64,000 nt of DNA, taken from positions 264,211 through 328,210 of the forward strand of contig NZ_JAEUXJ010000006.1 in NCBI RefSeq assembly GCF_016775475.1, given 5' to 3'. Shown in pieces: positions 16,940-25,659 of the stretch (within the stretch, counting starts at the first letter, position 1; every line of letters begins with the position of its first letter). The DNA comes from Belnapia mucosa (GTDB taxonomy: Bacteria > Pseudomonadota > Alphaproteobacteria > Acetobacterales > Acetobacteraceae). The translations under genes and the position numbers were made by a program. The notes below the pieces were generated by a model that was not told the DNA's origin, made no database searches, and worked only from the letters and a program-made list of their open reading frames with translations.

Positions 16940-17940
16940 TGGCCCCGCTGCTCGAAGTCCGCGACCTCCGGGTCGAATTCCCGACCCGTCGCGGCACCCT
17001 GACCGCGCTGGATGGCGTCTCCTTCGACATCGCGCCGGGCGAGGTGCTCGGCATGGTGGGCGAGTCCGGCGCGGGCAAATCCATGACCGGCGCCGCCATT
17101 ATCGGCCTGCTGGAGCCGCCGGGCCGCATCGCCGGCGGCGAGATCCGGCTGAACGGCAAGCGGATCGACAATCTGCCCTATGAGCAGATGCGGCGCATCC
17201 GCGGCCGGGAAATCGGCGCCATCTTCCAGGACCCGCTGACCACGCTGAACCCGCTCTACACCGTCGGGCGGCAGCTGGTGGAGACGATCCAGAGCAATCT
17301 CGGCCTCGATGCCGCCGAGGCGCGGCGGCGCGCCGTCCATTGGCTGGAACAGGTAGGCATCCCGGCCGCCGCGCAGCGGGTGGACAGCTACCCGCATGAA
17401 TTCTCGGGCGGCATGCGCCAGCGCGTGGTCATCGCGCTGGCCCTCTGCGCAGAGCCGAAGCTGATCGTCGCCGATGAGCCGACCACCGCGCTCGATGTCT
17501 CCATCCAGGCCCAGGTCATCACCCTGCTGAAGGGGCTGGCCCGGGACAAGGGCACCTCCATGATGCTCGTCACCCACGATATGGGCGTGATCGCCGAGAC
17601 GGCCGACCGCGTCGCCGTCATGTATGCCGGCCGCATCGCCGAGATCGGCCCGGTGCGGGAGGTGGTGAAGCACCCCAAGCACCCCTATACGCGCGGTCTC
17701 ATGGCTTCCATCCCGCCGCTCGACCGCCGGGTGGAGAAGCTGGCGCAGATCGACGGCTCCATGCCGCGCCTCTCGGCCATCCCGCCGGGCTGCGCCTTCA
17801 ACCCGCGCTGCCCGGAGGTCTTCGGCCGCTGCCGCGTGGAACGGCCGGTGCTGCTCGAGGCCGGGGGAACGCGCGCCGCCTGCTGGCTCTACGACCCGGC
17901 TTCCGAGAAGCGTGCGCCGGAGGCGATGCGCCATGGCTGA
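16939..17940 (+). CDS. Peptide ABC transporter ATP-binding protein (DppD-like)
   Basis: 333 residues. Walker A GESGAGKS (about 38-45), Q-loop FQDPLTTLNPL, ABC signature FSGGMRQR, Walker B LIVADEPTTALD, and H-loop VTHD are all intact. The C-terminal oligopeptide-type extension contains cysteines in GCAFNPRCPE and FGRC, as in OppD/DppD proteins that carry an Fe-S-like cluster. The start ATG 16939 overlaps the permease stop by one base; earlier in-frame codons would extend into the permease. Confidence 0.93.
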   Translation: MAPLLEVRDLRVEFPTRRGTLTALDGVSFDIAPGEVLGMVGESGAGKSMTGAAIIGLLEPPGRIAGGEIRLNGKRIDNLPYEQMRRIRGREIGAIFQDPLTTLNPLYTVGRQLVETIQSNLGLDAAEARRRAVHWLEQVGIPAAAQRVDSYPHEFSGGMRQRVVIALALCAEPKLIVADEPTTALDVSIQAQVITLLKGLARDKGTSMMLVTHDMGVIAETADRVAVMYAGRIAEIGPVREVVKHPKHPYTRGLMASIPPLDRRVEKLAQIDGSMPRLSAIPPGCAFNPRCPEVFGRCRVERPVLLEAGGTRAACWLYDPASEKRAPEAMRHG

Positions 17941-18988
17941 GACGCCCGTCCTCGAGGTCGAGGATCTCGCCAAGACCTTCGACGTCTCCCGCCCCTGGCT
18001 CCAGCGCGTGCTGGCGGGGGAGGGGCGGCGGACGCTGCGCGCCGTGGACGGCGTCTCCTTCGATATTCCAAAGGGCACCACCCTGTCCCTGGTCGGCGAG
18101 AGCGGCTGCGGCAAGTCGACCGTGGCGCGGCTCGTCGTCGGCCTCTACCGGCCGAGCCGTGGCCGCGTCCTCTTCGAGGGGGTTGAGCTGGAACGCGCCC
18201 GTGCCGTCGCCGAGCAACGGCGGCGCATGCAGATGATCTTCCAGGACCCCTATGCCTCGCTCAACCCGCGCTGGCGGGTGAAGGACATCGTCGCCGAGCC
18301 GATCCGCGCCTTCGGCCTGGTGAAGGGCGCGGCCGAGCAGCAGGAGATGGTCGGCCGGCTCCTCACCCAGGTCGGCCTCTCGCCGGCGGATGGGGAGAAG
18401 TTCCCGCATGAATTCTCGGGTGGCCAGCGCCAGCGCATCTCGATCGCCCGGGCGCTGTCCTCCAACCCCGACTTTCTCGTCTGCGACGAACCGACCAGCG
18501 CGCTCGATGTCTCGGTGCAGGCGCAGATCCTGAACCTGATGAAGGATCTGCAACAGCGGCTGGGGCTGACCTATCTGTTCATCAGCCACAACCTCTCGGT
18601 GGTGCGGCAGGTCAGCGACCGGATCGGGGTGATGTATCTCGGCCGGCTGGTCGAGCTTTCACCCGCGGAGACGCTCTTCACCGCCCCGCGCCATCCCTAT
18701 ACGCGGGCGCTGATGGAGGCGATCCCCGATCTCGACATGACCGGCCGCCAGCGCATCCCGGTGGGCGGCGAGGTCCCGAGCCCGATCGACCCGCCCTCCG
18801 GCTGCCCCTTCCACCCGCGCTGCCCACTGGCCAATGACCGCTGCAAAGCGGAGCGGCCGGCGCTGCTGCCGGCCCGCGGCACGCCGGAGAGCCTGACCGC
18901 CTGCCATGCGGTGGAGGAAGGGCGCGATCCCCCGCCGCGGCCGGCCGGGATGGATCAGCGGATGGGCACCACCGCCACCGCGTTATAG
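17933..18988 (+). CDS. Peptide ABC transporter ATP-binding protein (DppF-like)
   Basis: 351 residues. Walker A GESGCGKST, signature FSGGQRQRISIARAL, Walker B FLVCDEPTSALD, H-loop ISHN. The C-terminal cluster motif GCPFHPRCP is present. The ATG at 17933 overlaps the DppD-like gene by 8 bases. It is the last gene of the transporter run, and its final 34 bases overlap the convergent creA gene. Two different ATPases (D and F) match the usual heterodimer of this transporter class. Confidence 0.93.
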   Translation: MAETPVLEVEDLAKTFDVSRPWLQRVLAGEGRRTLRAVDGVSFDIPKGTTLSLVGESGCGKSTVARLVVGLYRPSRGRVLFEGVELERARAVAEQRRRMQMIFQDPYASLNPRWRVKDIVAEPIRAFGLVKGAAEQQEMVGRLLTQVGLSPADGEKFPHEFSGGQRQRISIARALSSNPDFLVCDEPTSALDVSVQAQILNLMKDLQQRLGLTYLFISHNLSVVRQVSDRIGVMYLGRLVELSPAETLFTAPRHPYTRALMEAIPDLDMTGRQRIPVGGEVPSPIDPPSGCPFHPRCPLANDRCKAERPALLPARGTPESLTACHAVEEGRDPPPRPAGMDQRMGTTATAL

Positions 18989-19419
18989 GGCGAACCGTCC
19001 ACCAGCTTGGTGGACCAGGCCATGTAGACGACCACACCGCGCTCCTCGTCGAGGAAGCGGTGCACCCGCGTCTCCTTGAAGAAGAGGCTGGTGTTGCTCT
19101 CATAGACATTCTCGCCGCGCTGGCCGCGGCGGGCCTTGTCCGAGACGGTGACCGGCCCCGTCTTGATGCAGGACAGGCCGAAGCGGGCCGGATCCTCGGC
19201 CAGCCCGACCATGCCGGAGACGCCGCCGGTCCGCGCCTGGCTGACATAGCAGGAGATGCCGGCGATCTCCGGGTCGTCGAAGCGCTCCACCACCACCCGG
19301 TGGCTGCGGGTCAGGCCGAGATTGGTGATGGCCGTGTTGACATGGCCGATCTCCTTGGTCTCCTCGGCCAAGGCCGGGCCGGCGATCAGGAGGGCCAGCA
19401 AGGGGGCGACAAATCGCAT
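18955..19419 (-). CDS. creA: CreA family protein, periplasmic
   Basis: 154 residues. Signal peptide MRFVAPLLALLIAGPALA, cleaved before EE. The mature part begins with IGHVNTAITNLGLTRSHRVVVE and includes DPEIAGISCYVSQARTGG and DPARFGLSCIKTGP, the hallmarks of CreA; two cysteines (about 57 and 85) may form a disulphide. Function in E. coli is unknown despite the cre name. It stands alone between two convergent or unrelated genes. Confidence 0.93.
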   Translation of the reverse strand: MRFVAPLLALLIAGPALAEETKEIGHVNTAITNLGLTRSHRVVVERFDDPEIAGISCYVSQARTGGVSGMVGLAEDPARFGLSCIKTGPVTVSDKARRGQRGENVYESNTSLFFKETRVHRFLDEERGVVVYMAWSTKLVDGSPYNAVAVVPIR

Positions 19420-19473
19420 GACGGGGGTCCCATTCTCGTTCGGCGATCAGGACGCGGCACCTCCGCGATGGTT

Positions 19474-21144
19474 TCAATCCCCCAACGCAACCCCGTCGCG
19501 CCGCGGATCGGCCCCGCCGAGCAGCCGCACCCCCTCCGGCCCACGCAGCAGGCGGATGGCGGTGAGGCCCGAATTCATCACCCGCACCTCCACCGGGAAG
19601 CCGCGGGCCTCCAACGCCGGGGCCAGGGCGGCGGCGCCGGTCCCGGCCTCCAGCTCCAGCGTCGCGTTCAGCGCGCCGACCCGAGGCAGGGCTACGGCGG
19701 CCTGCGGCTCCATCCCCCAATCCAGCATCGCCACCAGCGTCTGCGCCACATGGCCGATGATCCGCGATCCGCCGGCCGAGCCGACCACCACCACCGGCTG
19801 GCCATCCGGGCCGAAGACGATGCTTGGCGCCATGGAGGAGCGGGGGCGCTTCGCCGGCCCCACCCGGTTCGCCACCGGCCTGCCCTCGACCTCCGGCAGG
19901 AAGGAGAAATCGGTCAGCTCGTTGTTCAGCAGGAAGCCGCGCACCATGACGCGGGCGCCGAAGGCATCCTCGATGGTGGTGGTCAGTGCCACCGCATTGC
20001 CCGCTGCATCGACGATCGAGAGATGGCTGGTGCCATGCTCCGGCTGCGGCGGCTGGGAGGCGAGGGGGGCGCCACCCTGCCAGGGCGGGTTGCCCGGCCT
20101 CGGCGCTGCCAGGGCGCGGTCGCGGTCCAGCAACTGGGCGCGGATGGTCAGGTAGGTCGGGTCGAGCAGCCCCCGCACCGGCACCGGCACATGATCCGCA
20201 TCCGCCAGGTAGCGGTTGCGGTCGGCGAAGGCGATCCGCCCCGCCTCGCCCAGCAGATGCGCCGCATCCACCCCGCGCGGATCGACCAGCATGTCCTGAT
20301 GCGCCAGCAGGCCGAAGATCTGCAGCACCGCGACGCCGCCCGAGCTCGGAGGCGGCATGGAGCAGATGGTGAATCCGCGATAGGGCCCGCAGACCGCCTC
20401 CCGCTCCATCGGCGCATAGCCGGCCAGGTCGTCGGTGGTCAGCAGCCCGGGATTGGCATGGCCGCGCACGGCGCCGGCGATCTCGGCCGCGATCGGGCCG
20501 CGATGCAGGGCATCGGCCCCCCCTTCGGCGATGGCGCGGAGCGTGGCGGCGAGGGCCGGGTTGCGCAGCCGCGCGCCCTCGGCGAGCGGGCGTCCCTCCG
20601 GCAGGAAATAGGCCCGCGCCTGCGGATCCCGCCGCAGCCTGTCGGCATCCGCTGCGACCTGGGCAGCGAGGCGGGCGGTGACGGGGAAGCCCGCCTCGCT
20701 CGCGGCGATGGCCGGGGCGAAAAGCTGCGCCCAGGGCAGCTTGCCATGGCGCCGATGCGCCGCTTCCAGCATGCGGATCGCGCCCGGCACGCCCACGGCG
20801 CGGCCGCCCACTGCCGCCTCATAAAAGCCCATCGGCTGGCCGTCGCGCAGGAACAGGCCCGGCCCGGCCGCGGCCGGCGCCGTCTCCCGCCCGTCCCAGG
20901 CCGCGAGGTGCCGGGTGTTTGCGTCCCAATGCAGCATCAGCGCCCCGCCGCCGAGGCCGGAGGCTTGCGGCTCGACCAGGGCCAGCATGGCTTGGGCGGC
21001 GATGGCGGCATCGATCGCGCTGCCGCCGGCCCGCAGCATGGCAAGGCCCGCCTCGGCCGCCATGGGATGCGCGGCGACGACCATCTGCCGCTGGGCCTGG
21101 GCCGGCAGAGCCAGGCAGAGGAGCAGGAAGAGAAGACGGACCAT
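19474..21144 (-). CDS. ggt: Gamma-glutamyltransferase, exported
   Basis: Periplasmic N-terminal-nucleophile hydrolase that cleaves glutathione and other gamma-glutamyl compounds. 556 residues. Signal peptide to about residue 18 (LLFLLLCLALPAQAQ). The autoprocessing site is before Thr372 in EHGTSHLSIVDAAGNAVALTTT; ASGLGGGALM (61-70) and the PPPSSGG motif (264-270) are present. The C-terminal small subunit has GSAGGSRI (substrate-binding glycines). Between creA and the comM remnant, all on the minus strand; no operon partner is evident. Confidence 0.92.
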   Translation of the reverse strand: MVRLLFLLLCLALPAQAQRQMVVAAHPMAAEAGLAMLRAGGSAIDAAIAAQAMLALVEPQASGLGGGALMLHWDANTRHLAAWDGRETAPAAAGPGLFLRDGQPMGFYEAAVGGRAVGVPGAIRMLEAAHRRHGKLPWAQLFAPAIAASEAGFPVTARLAAQVAADADRLRRDPQARAYFLPEGRPLAEGARLRNPALAATLRAIAEGGADALHRGPIAAEIAGAVRGHANPGLLTTDDLAGYAPMEREAVCGPYRGFTICSMPPPSSGGVAVLQIFGLLAHQDMLVDPRGVDAAHLLGEAGRIAFADRNRYLADADHVPVPVRGLLDPTYLTIRAQLLDRDRALAAPRPGNPPWQGGAPLASQPPQPEHGTSHLSIVDAAGNAVALTTTIEDAFGARVMVRGFLLNNELTDFSFLPEVEGRPVANRVGPAKRPRSSMAPSIVFGPDGQPVVVVGSAGGSRIIGHVAQTLVAMLDWGMEPQAAVALPRVGALNATLELEAGTGAAALAPALEARGFPVEVRVMNSGLTAIRLLRGPEGVRLLGGADPRRDGVALGD

Positions 21145-21174
21145 GATGCTCCGGCGCGGAGGGGAGCCCGGGTT

Positions 21175-22110
21175 CTAGCCTCCGCTGGCGGTTGCGGGAA
21201 CCGGGCCGCGATGCCGGAAGGCCAGCGCCTCCGCCACATGGCCGCGCTGGACCGTGGTGCTGCCGGCGAGATCGGCGATGGTCCGCGCAACCCGCAGGGT
21301 CCGGGTATAGCCCCGGGCCGAGAGCCGGAGCCGCTCCGCCGCCTGTTCCGCGAGCTGCCGGGCAGGGCCGTCGGCCGCGAGGCTGCGTTCCAGCACCGTG
21401 CCCTCGGCCGCCGCATTGCAGCGCGGGCCCTCGGGCCCATAGCGCTCGCGCTGCCGCAGCCGCGCCGCCTCGACCCGGGCCGCGACCACGGCGCTGGTCT
21501 CGCCGGCCGGGGCGCGCGCCAGTTCGGAGGCCGGAACCGGCATCACCTCGATGGCGAGGTCCATCCGGTCCAGCAGCGGGCCGGAGAGGCGCATGCGGTA
21601 ATCGTCGCCGCAGCGCGGCGCCCGGCCGCATTCCCGAGCGGCATCGCCGAGATAGCCGCAGCGGCAGGGATTCATCGCCGCGATGCATTGGAATCGCGCC
21701 GGATAGGTCACATGCGCATTGGCGCGGCTGATCGTGGTGCGGCCGGTCTCCATCGGCTGGCGCAGGGCCTCCAGCGCCGCACGCGGGAATTCCGGCCATT
21801 CGTCGAGGAAGAGGACGCCGTGATGCGCGAGGCTGATCTCGCCCGGCTTGGCGCGCCCGCCGCCGCCGATCAGCGCCGCCGGGCTGGCGGAGTGGTGCGG
21901 TTCCCGGAAGGGCGGACGCACGACCAGCCTGCCGCCGCGCAGCAAGCCGGCGATGGAATGCACCAGGCTGACCTCCAACGCCTCGGCCGGCGAGAGGTCG
22001 GGCAGCAGCCCTGCCAGCCGCGCCGCCAGCATGGATTTGCCGGCGCCGGGCGGGCCGCTCATCAACAGGTTAAGAACATAAGAACCGGTCCATGCAACCT
22101 TACGGTTCAT
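21175..22110 (-). pseudogene. comM: comM (YifB, Mg-chelatase-like AAA protein), C-terminal part severed by insertion
   Basis: Chromosomal part is 21175-22072. It encodes the AAA core and C-terminal domain of ComM: Walker A GPPGAGKSM, VLFLDEWPEF (Walker B), AAMNPCRCGYLG, and RLSGPLLDRMDLAIEV. The break lies in the codons for HNLL, five residues before the Walker A glycine. The missing N-terminal part is at 32388-33031. The element end supplies in-frame start codons (ATG 22110, GTG 22122), so a truncated AAA protein of about 311 residues beginning MNRKVAWTG could still be translated. Whole ComM, a helicase that helps transformation in other bacteria, is not made from this locus. Confidence 0.95.
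22064..22072 (+). repeat. attL core AACAGGTTA
   Basis: Left copy of the 9-base sequence shared with 32388-32396. To its left is comM; to its right, the element arm including AAGAACCG (22080-22087), which is the inverted partner of CGGTTCTT in attR. Confidence 0.88.
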
Positions 22111-22124
22111 GGAGGCTTCCACTC

Positions 22125-23723
22125 ATGTCCACTCCAAAGGCCTATAGCTACCTTCGCTTCTCAACCCCTGAGCAAATGAAGGGCGACAGCTTCCGGCGGC
22201 AGGCTGCACTTGCCGAGGCGTATGCGATCCAGCACCGGCTGGAACTGGACCGCGACCTCACCTTCCGCGATCTAGGCGTCTCAGCGTTCCGTGGGAAGAA
22301 TGCGGAGACGGGACGATTGGGCGATTTCCGTCAGGCTGTCGCCGACGGACTGGTGCCGGCGGGATCGTTCCTCCTGGTAGAAAGCCTCGATCGAATCAGC
22401 AGGCAGGCTGCTCGGAAAGCGATTCGTGTCCTCGAAGATATTGTCGACCAAGGCGTAACCGTCGTCACGCTGAACGATGGTCGGGCCTACGATAAGGGTG
22501 CTTTGGATAACGACCCCATGGCGCTCCTGATCGCCCTCCTCACTTTCATTCGGGCGAATGAGGAGAGTGCCATGAAATCCCGACGCCTCAGGGCCGCGTG
22601 GGAGGGCAAGCGTCAGCGGGCTACATCAGGTGTAGGGATGACTGCCCGTTGCCCCTCTTGGCTCCGGCTGGACCCGGTGTCCCGTCAATATGTGCCTATT
22701 CCGCAAAGGGCGGAGGTAGTAGCGCGGATTTTCCAGATGGCTTCTGACGGTATCGGCCTCCACGGAATCGCCGCAACTCTGAATACCGAGTGTATTCCGA
22801 CTTTCGGTGACACGACTAGAAAAGCGGAGTTCTGGAACCGAAGCTACGTGGCAAAGATCATCGAGAGCCCGGCGGTCATCGGGACCTTCGTGCCGCACAC
22901 GGTAGACTATACTGGGGGAACGAAGCGTCGGGTTCCCGATAAGCCGATTGAAGGATATTTCCCAAGTATCGTCGACATCGCATTGCACGGCCAAGTTCGA
23001 CTGGCGCGCCTCAACTGTCGCGCGCCGTCGACACGAACTGCGAACCGCGAGACGGCAAGTATGCTTGCTGGTTTGGCGGGCTGCCCGTTGTGCGGCGCGA
23101 CCATGACCCGAGTTAGTAAGGGGGCGAAAGGCGGCAAGCCGCGCCTTACCTGTGTCCGCGCGAAAAAAGGTGCTTGCGGAGGAGCAAGTGTGCCGCAGCC
23201 GGAAGTTGAGGACGCCCTGATTTATTGGGCCGACAGCCTTGCGCGCGTGCCTTCGGGTGGCTCGGAATGGGAAGAAGCCTACTTCGATTGCAAGCAGAGG
23301 ATCATCGGTCTTGACCGCCTTATTGCATCAGCGACAAGCGAACTGATCGAAACGCAGTCACCTGCTGTGCGGGATCGCTTACGTAAGCTGGAAGCAGAGC
23401 GGGCGGAGGCTGTCACCCAGCTTAAGGCGCTTGAAGCGCGCGCCATTGCTGCTGGGCCCGGATTGCAAAGAGCAGCGCATCAACTTCGGGACGCACTCAG
23501 AAGCCAGCCGCTTAATCGCCTAAGCGTCAACGGCCTTTTGCGTCAGATGTTCGATGCCGTGACCGTTGACGCCGAGGAGGCCGAACTGCGGTTCTTCTGG
23601 AAACATGGCGTCGAACAGGCCCTGCCTCTGGATGTGAAGCTCACCCCACCCTTAGCCCCAGGCTACCCGACGCCATTGGCAGATGCAGCACGCCGTCTCT
23701 TATCACGCCAAGGGCGATCTTAA
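22125..23723 (+). CDS. Large serine recombinase (integrase) of the comM element
   Basis: Catalyses integration and excision at the att sites. 532 residues. The resolvase domain opens with YSYLRFSTPEQ; Ser13 is the nucleophile of the YxRxS motif, and LLVESLDRISR (about 84-94) with the conserved Arg pair follows. The recombinase domain (about 165-290) contains IFQMASDGIGLHGIAATLN. A zinc ribbon is seen as CPLCGATM with later cysteines (LTCV, GACGG), then a coiled-coil-like stretch (SELIETQS to LKALEARA). ATG 22125 is preceded by GGAGG nine bases upstream; an earlier in-frame start at 22092 would read through the att arm. GC is clearly below that of the flanking backbone genes. Confidence 0.95.
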   Translation: MSTPKAYSYLRFSTPEQMKGDSFRRQAALAEAYAIQHRLELDRDLTFRDLGVSAFRGKNAETGRLGDFRQAVADGLVPAGSFLLVESLDRISRQAARKAIRVLEDIVDQGVTVVTLNDGRAYDKGALDNDPMALLIALLTFIRANEESAMKSRRLRAAWEGKRQRATSGVGMTARCPSWLRLDPVSRQYVPIPQRAEVVARIFQMASDGIGLHGIAATLNTECIPTFGDTTRKAEFWNRSYVAKIIESPAVIGTFVPHTVDYTGGTKRRVPDKPIEGYFPSIVDIALHGQVRLARLNCRAPSTRTANRETASMLAGLAGCPLCGATMTRVSKGAKGGKPRLTCVRAKKGACGGASVPQPEVEDALIYWADSLARVPSGGSEWEEAYFDCKQRIIGLDRLIASATSELIETQSPAVRDRLRKLEAERAEAVTQLKALEARAIAAGPGLQRAAHQLRDALRSQPLNRLSVNGLLRQMFDAVTVDAEEAELRFFWKHGVEQALPLDVKLTPPLAPGYPTPLADAARRLLSRQGRS

Positions 23724-23761
23724 CGACCACGCGGCGAGCTTTGCTCAAGTCGCGCGCCTGC

Positions 23762-24064
23762 CTAATCTCGCTTGATAATCGCCATCGCTTCCCGCAGCGC
23801 CGCTTCGCGCGTCAGCCGCACGCCGGGCCCACCGCCGTTTGCGGGGATGAATTCGACACCGGCCGCGGTCAACGCATCCGTCAGTGCCATAAGCGTTCGA
23901 CTTTGAGGCCGTGCGGTTTGGCCAGACTCAAGTTCAACGAGTGCACGTAGCGACACGCCACTCTCTTTAGCTAAACGAGTCCGCGACCAATCCAAGAGTC
24001 CGCGACCAGCCCGGATTTGGGCTGGCAAAAGCGCGCGATTCGTGCGGAAGTCCTGCTCGCTCAC
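23762..24064 (-). CDS. Small XRE-type HTH protein
   Basis: 100 residues, one helix-turn-helix (about 15-70: QIRAGRGLLDWSRTRLAKESGVS, LVELESGQT) and a short tail. Start is GTG 24064; no better ATG precedes the helix-turn-helix. It faces the recombinase end-to-end (38-base gap) and is divergent from the HNH gene (52 bases), so it is placed to control the HNH gene and itself. Looks like a small repressor of integrative elements. Confidence 0.75.
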   Translation of the reverse strand: MSEQDFRTNRALLPAQIRAGRGLLDWSRTRLAKESGVSLRALVELESGQTARPQSRTLMALTDALTAAGVEFIPANGGGPGVRLTREAALREAMAIIKRD

Positions 24065-24116
24065 GGAAAGCGGTGCCAGATGCGGCGCCGTCGTGCAAGC
24101 GGAGGTGGGTCACGTC

Positions 24117-25082
24117 ATGCCTAAGAAGGCAGTTGCGGTGAAGCGTGACGATATGGCCGACCTGTTTAACGCATCCTCTACGGGTGGAAAGTCGGTCACG
24201 GACGCCGAGCTATTCAGCTTCCCGGCTGTCAGGCGGCGATATTCCGACGCCGAGCTCCTGGCTGACCTTCGCGCCTTCGGGGCCGAATTTGGTCCGAGGG
24301 ACCGCACAATGCTGAACTACCGCGACTGGCCGAAGCGGCAATTTCACCACTACACAATCATCGCACAGCTTGGCACTTGGATACAGGCTCTTCGAAGAGC
24401 CGGGCTGGACCATGAAACGCGGCAACGCAACGCGCCGACGAAAGCAGATGTCGAAGCCGAGCTTAGGCGATTCGCCAAAGCAACCCGTGTTGCAGATCGC
24501 ACGCTGGCTAACTTCAAAGACTGGCGACTGCGAAGGATCAGCCCAACCGCCGTCTCTCGCTACTTCGGCTCTTGGTTTGATGCCTTCCAGGAGCTTGGCA
24601 TCGCAGTTCCAGGCCGCACGAAATCGTCCCGGCACTCAGAAGAAGAAATTATCGCGGCTGTCGAGCGAATTTGGCGTTGGTGCGGGCGGCCACCGTCGGC
24701 AGAGGACTTCAAAAAATATGCCCGTATCCACGACGACGGAATCTCATTCGGGGCAGTCTATTACCACTTTGGTGCTTTAAAGCCCTTCTTGGCCTCCTTC
24801 GTGCAATGGAAGCAAGGAAGGCTCACCCTGGCGCAGTTTTTGACAGGCGCTCGAATGGGGCGGCTACGCGATCCAGTGCGGCCCAAGGTCCGGTATGCCT
24901 TGCTCAATGCTCGGAACTACACCTGCGACGCCTGCGGTAGAAGCCCGAAGCTGCATCCCGGCACGGTGCTGCATATCGACCATGTCATTCCGGTTTCGAA
25001 GGGCGGAACCGATGATCTGAGCAACCTCCGTGTCCTTTGTCAGGTTTGCAACATTGGGAAGGGCAACCGATTCGCCGATTGA
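24117..25082 (+). CDS. HNH endonuclease with three homing-endonuclease-type repeats
   Basis: 321 residues. The C-terminal 52 residues are an HNH domain: CxxC at 270/273, LHIDHVIPVSKGG with His289, Asn303 in DLSNLRVLC, and a second CxxC at 308/311 that completes the zinc site. Residues 38-250 hold three copies of an approximately 60-residue unit (S/T-x-x-E/D-L/I ... L-R-x-F ... D-x-x ... GSW-x-x-A/F-L), resembling the DNA-binding repeats seen with HNH homing enzymes. GGAGG is 11 bases before the ATG. It may be a site-specific nickase or endonuclease that helps the element spread; a role in defence is not excluded. Confidence 0.8.
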   Translation: MPKKAVAVKRDDMADLFNASSTGGKSVTDAELFSFPAVRRRYSDAELLADLRAFGAEFGPRDRTMLNYRDWPKRQFHHYTIIAQLGTWIQALRRAGLDHETRQRNAPTKADVEAELRRFAKATRVADRTLANFKDWRLRRISPTAVSRYFGSWFDAFQELGIAVPGRTKSSRHSEEEIIAAVERIWRWCGRPPSAEDFKKYARIHDDGISFGAVYYHFGALKPFLASFVQWKQGRLTLAQFLTGARMGRLRDPVRPKVRYALLNARNYTCDACGRSPKLHPGTVLHIDHVIPVSKGGTDDLSNLRVLCQVCNIGKGNRFAD

Positions 25083-25659
25083 GACTGATGCTTGGCCTCT
25101 TTGGCACCCCACGAAATGGCAGCTAGCGAAGCTGCTTGACTCTGCCGGATGTGAATCTTCCTCCTGCTAGTTGGCCTTGGCTTCGAACCACTAAAAAAGG
25201 AAGGATGAGGGGGGAAAGGCAATATGCATAACATTCCTGCTCGCCTGCCCTGACCCTACCGCAACCCCACCCAAGCTTCGCTTCAGCACAGCCGACCTGC
25301 CTAGCCCGCTTATTAGATTGGTCGGCTCCGCTTGCCTGGCCGTAGCCTGTAGCGGCACCACGCCGACCACGAACAAGAGCGAGGAACCCACGACGTGACC
25401 ACCACGCTGGTGATTGACCGACCCGATTACAGAAGGGCCTGTTGTCGCCTGAAGGGCCTCGGTGCCCAATAGGGTTGGGGCGAGCTATCGAGGGGCTATG
25501 CACCCCCGAGCTGCCCCTACGTGCCCCCGTGCACGGGGCTCGTAGCGTTGCGGGGTTGTGTTGGGTGCCTAATGCAGTGCTGGTCTGTATGACCCTTGCA
25601 GGCTAATTAAGGTGATGGTGCGGATTGCTCCGCACCGTCCTTCAAGTCCTAACCACAGA
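25083..25659. other. Non-coding stretch in the element between HNH and cadherin-like genes
   Basis: 577 bases without a convincing gene: open frames here lack ribosome binding sites and read as shadows. It contains the left copy of an imperfect direct repeat (25510-25600) and the perfect palindrome CCCCGTGCACGGGG at 25525-25538. No tRNA or ncRNA family is recognised. Confidence 0.6.
25510..25600 (+). repeat. Imperfect direct repeat, copy A
   Basis: Aligned by eye with 27589-27675. Shared blocks in order: GCTGCCCCT, GCCCC, GCAC, GTAGCG, TGGGTG-CTA-TGC and CTGTATGAC-CT. The two copies flank the cadherin-like gene. Copy A also carries the palindrome CCCCGTGCACGGGG, which copy B lacks. Confidence 0.6.

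Noticed and set aside
19060..22179. A 1,039-codon open frame on the plus strand
   Set aside because: Opposite creA, ggt and comM, low-complexity composition, no ribosome binding site; shadow.
25179..25190. tRNA T-arm-like GGCTTCGAACCA
   Set aside because: No acceptor, D or anticodon stems can be built around it.
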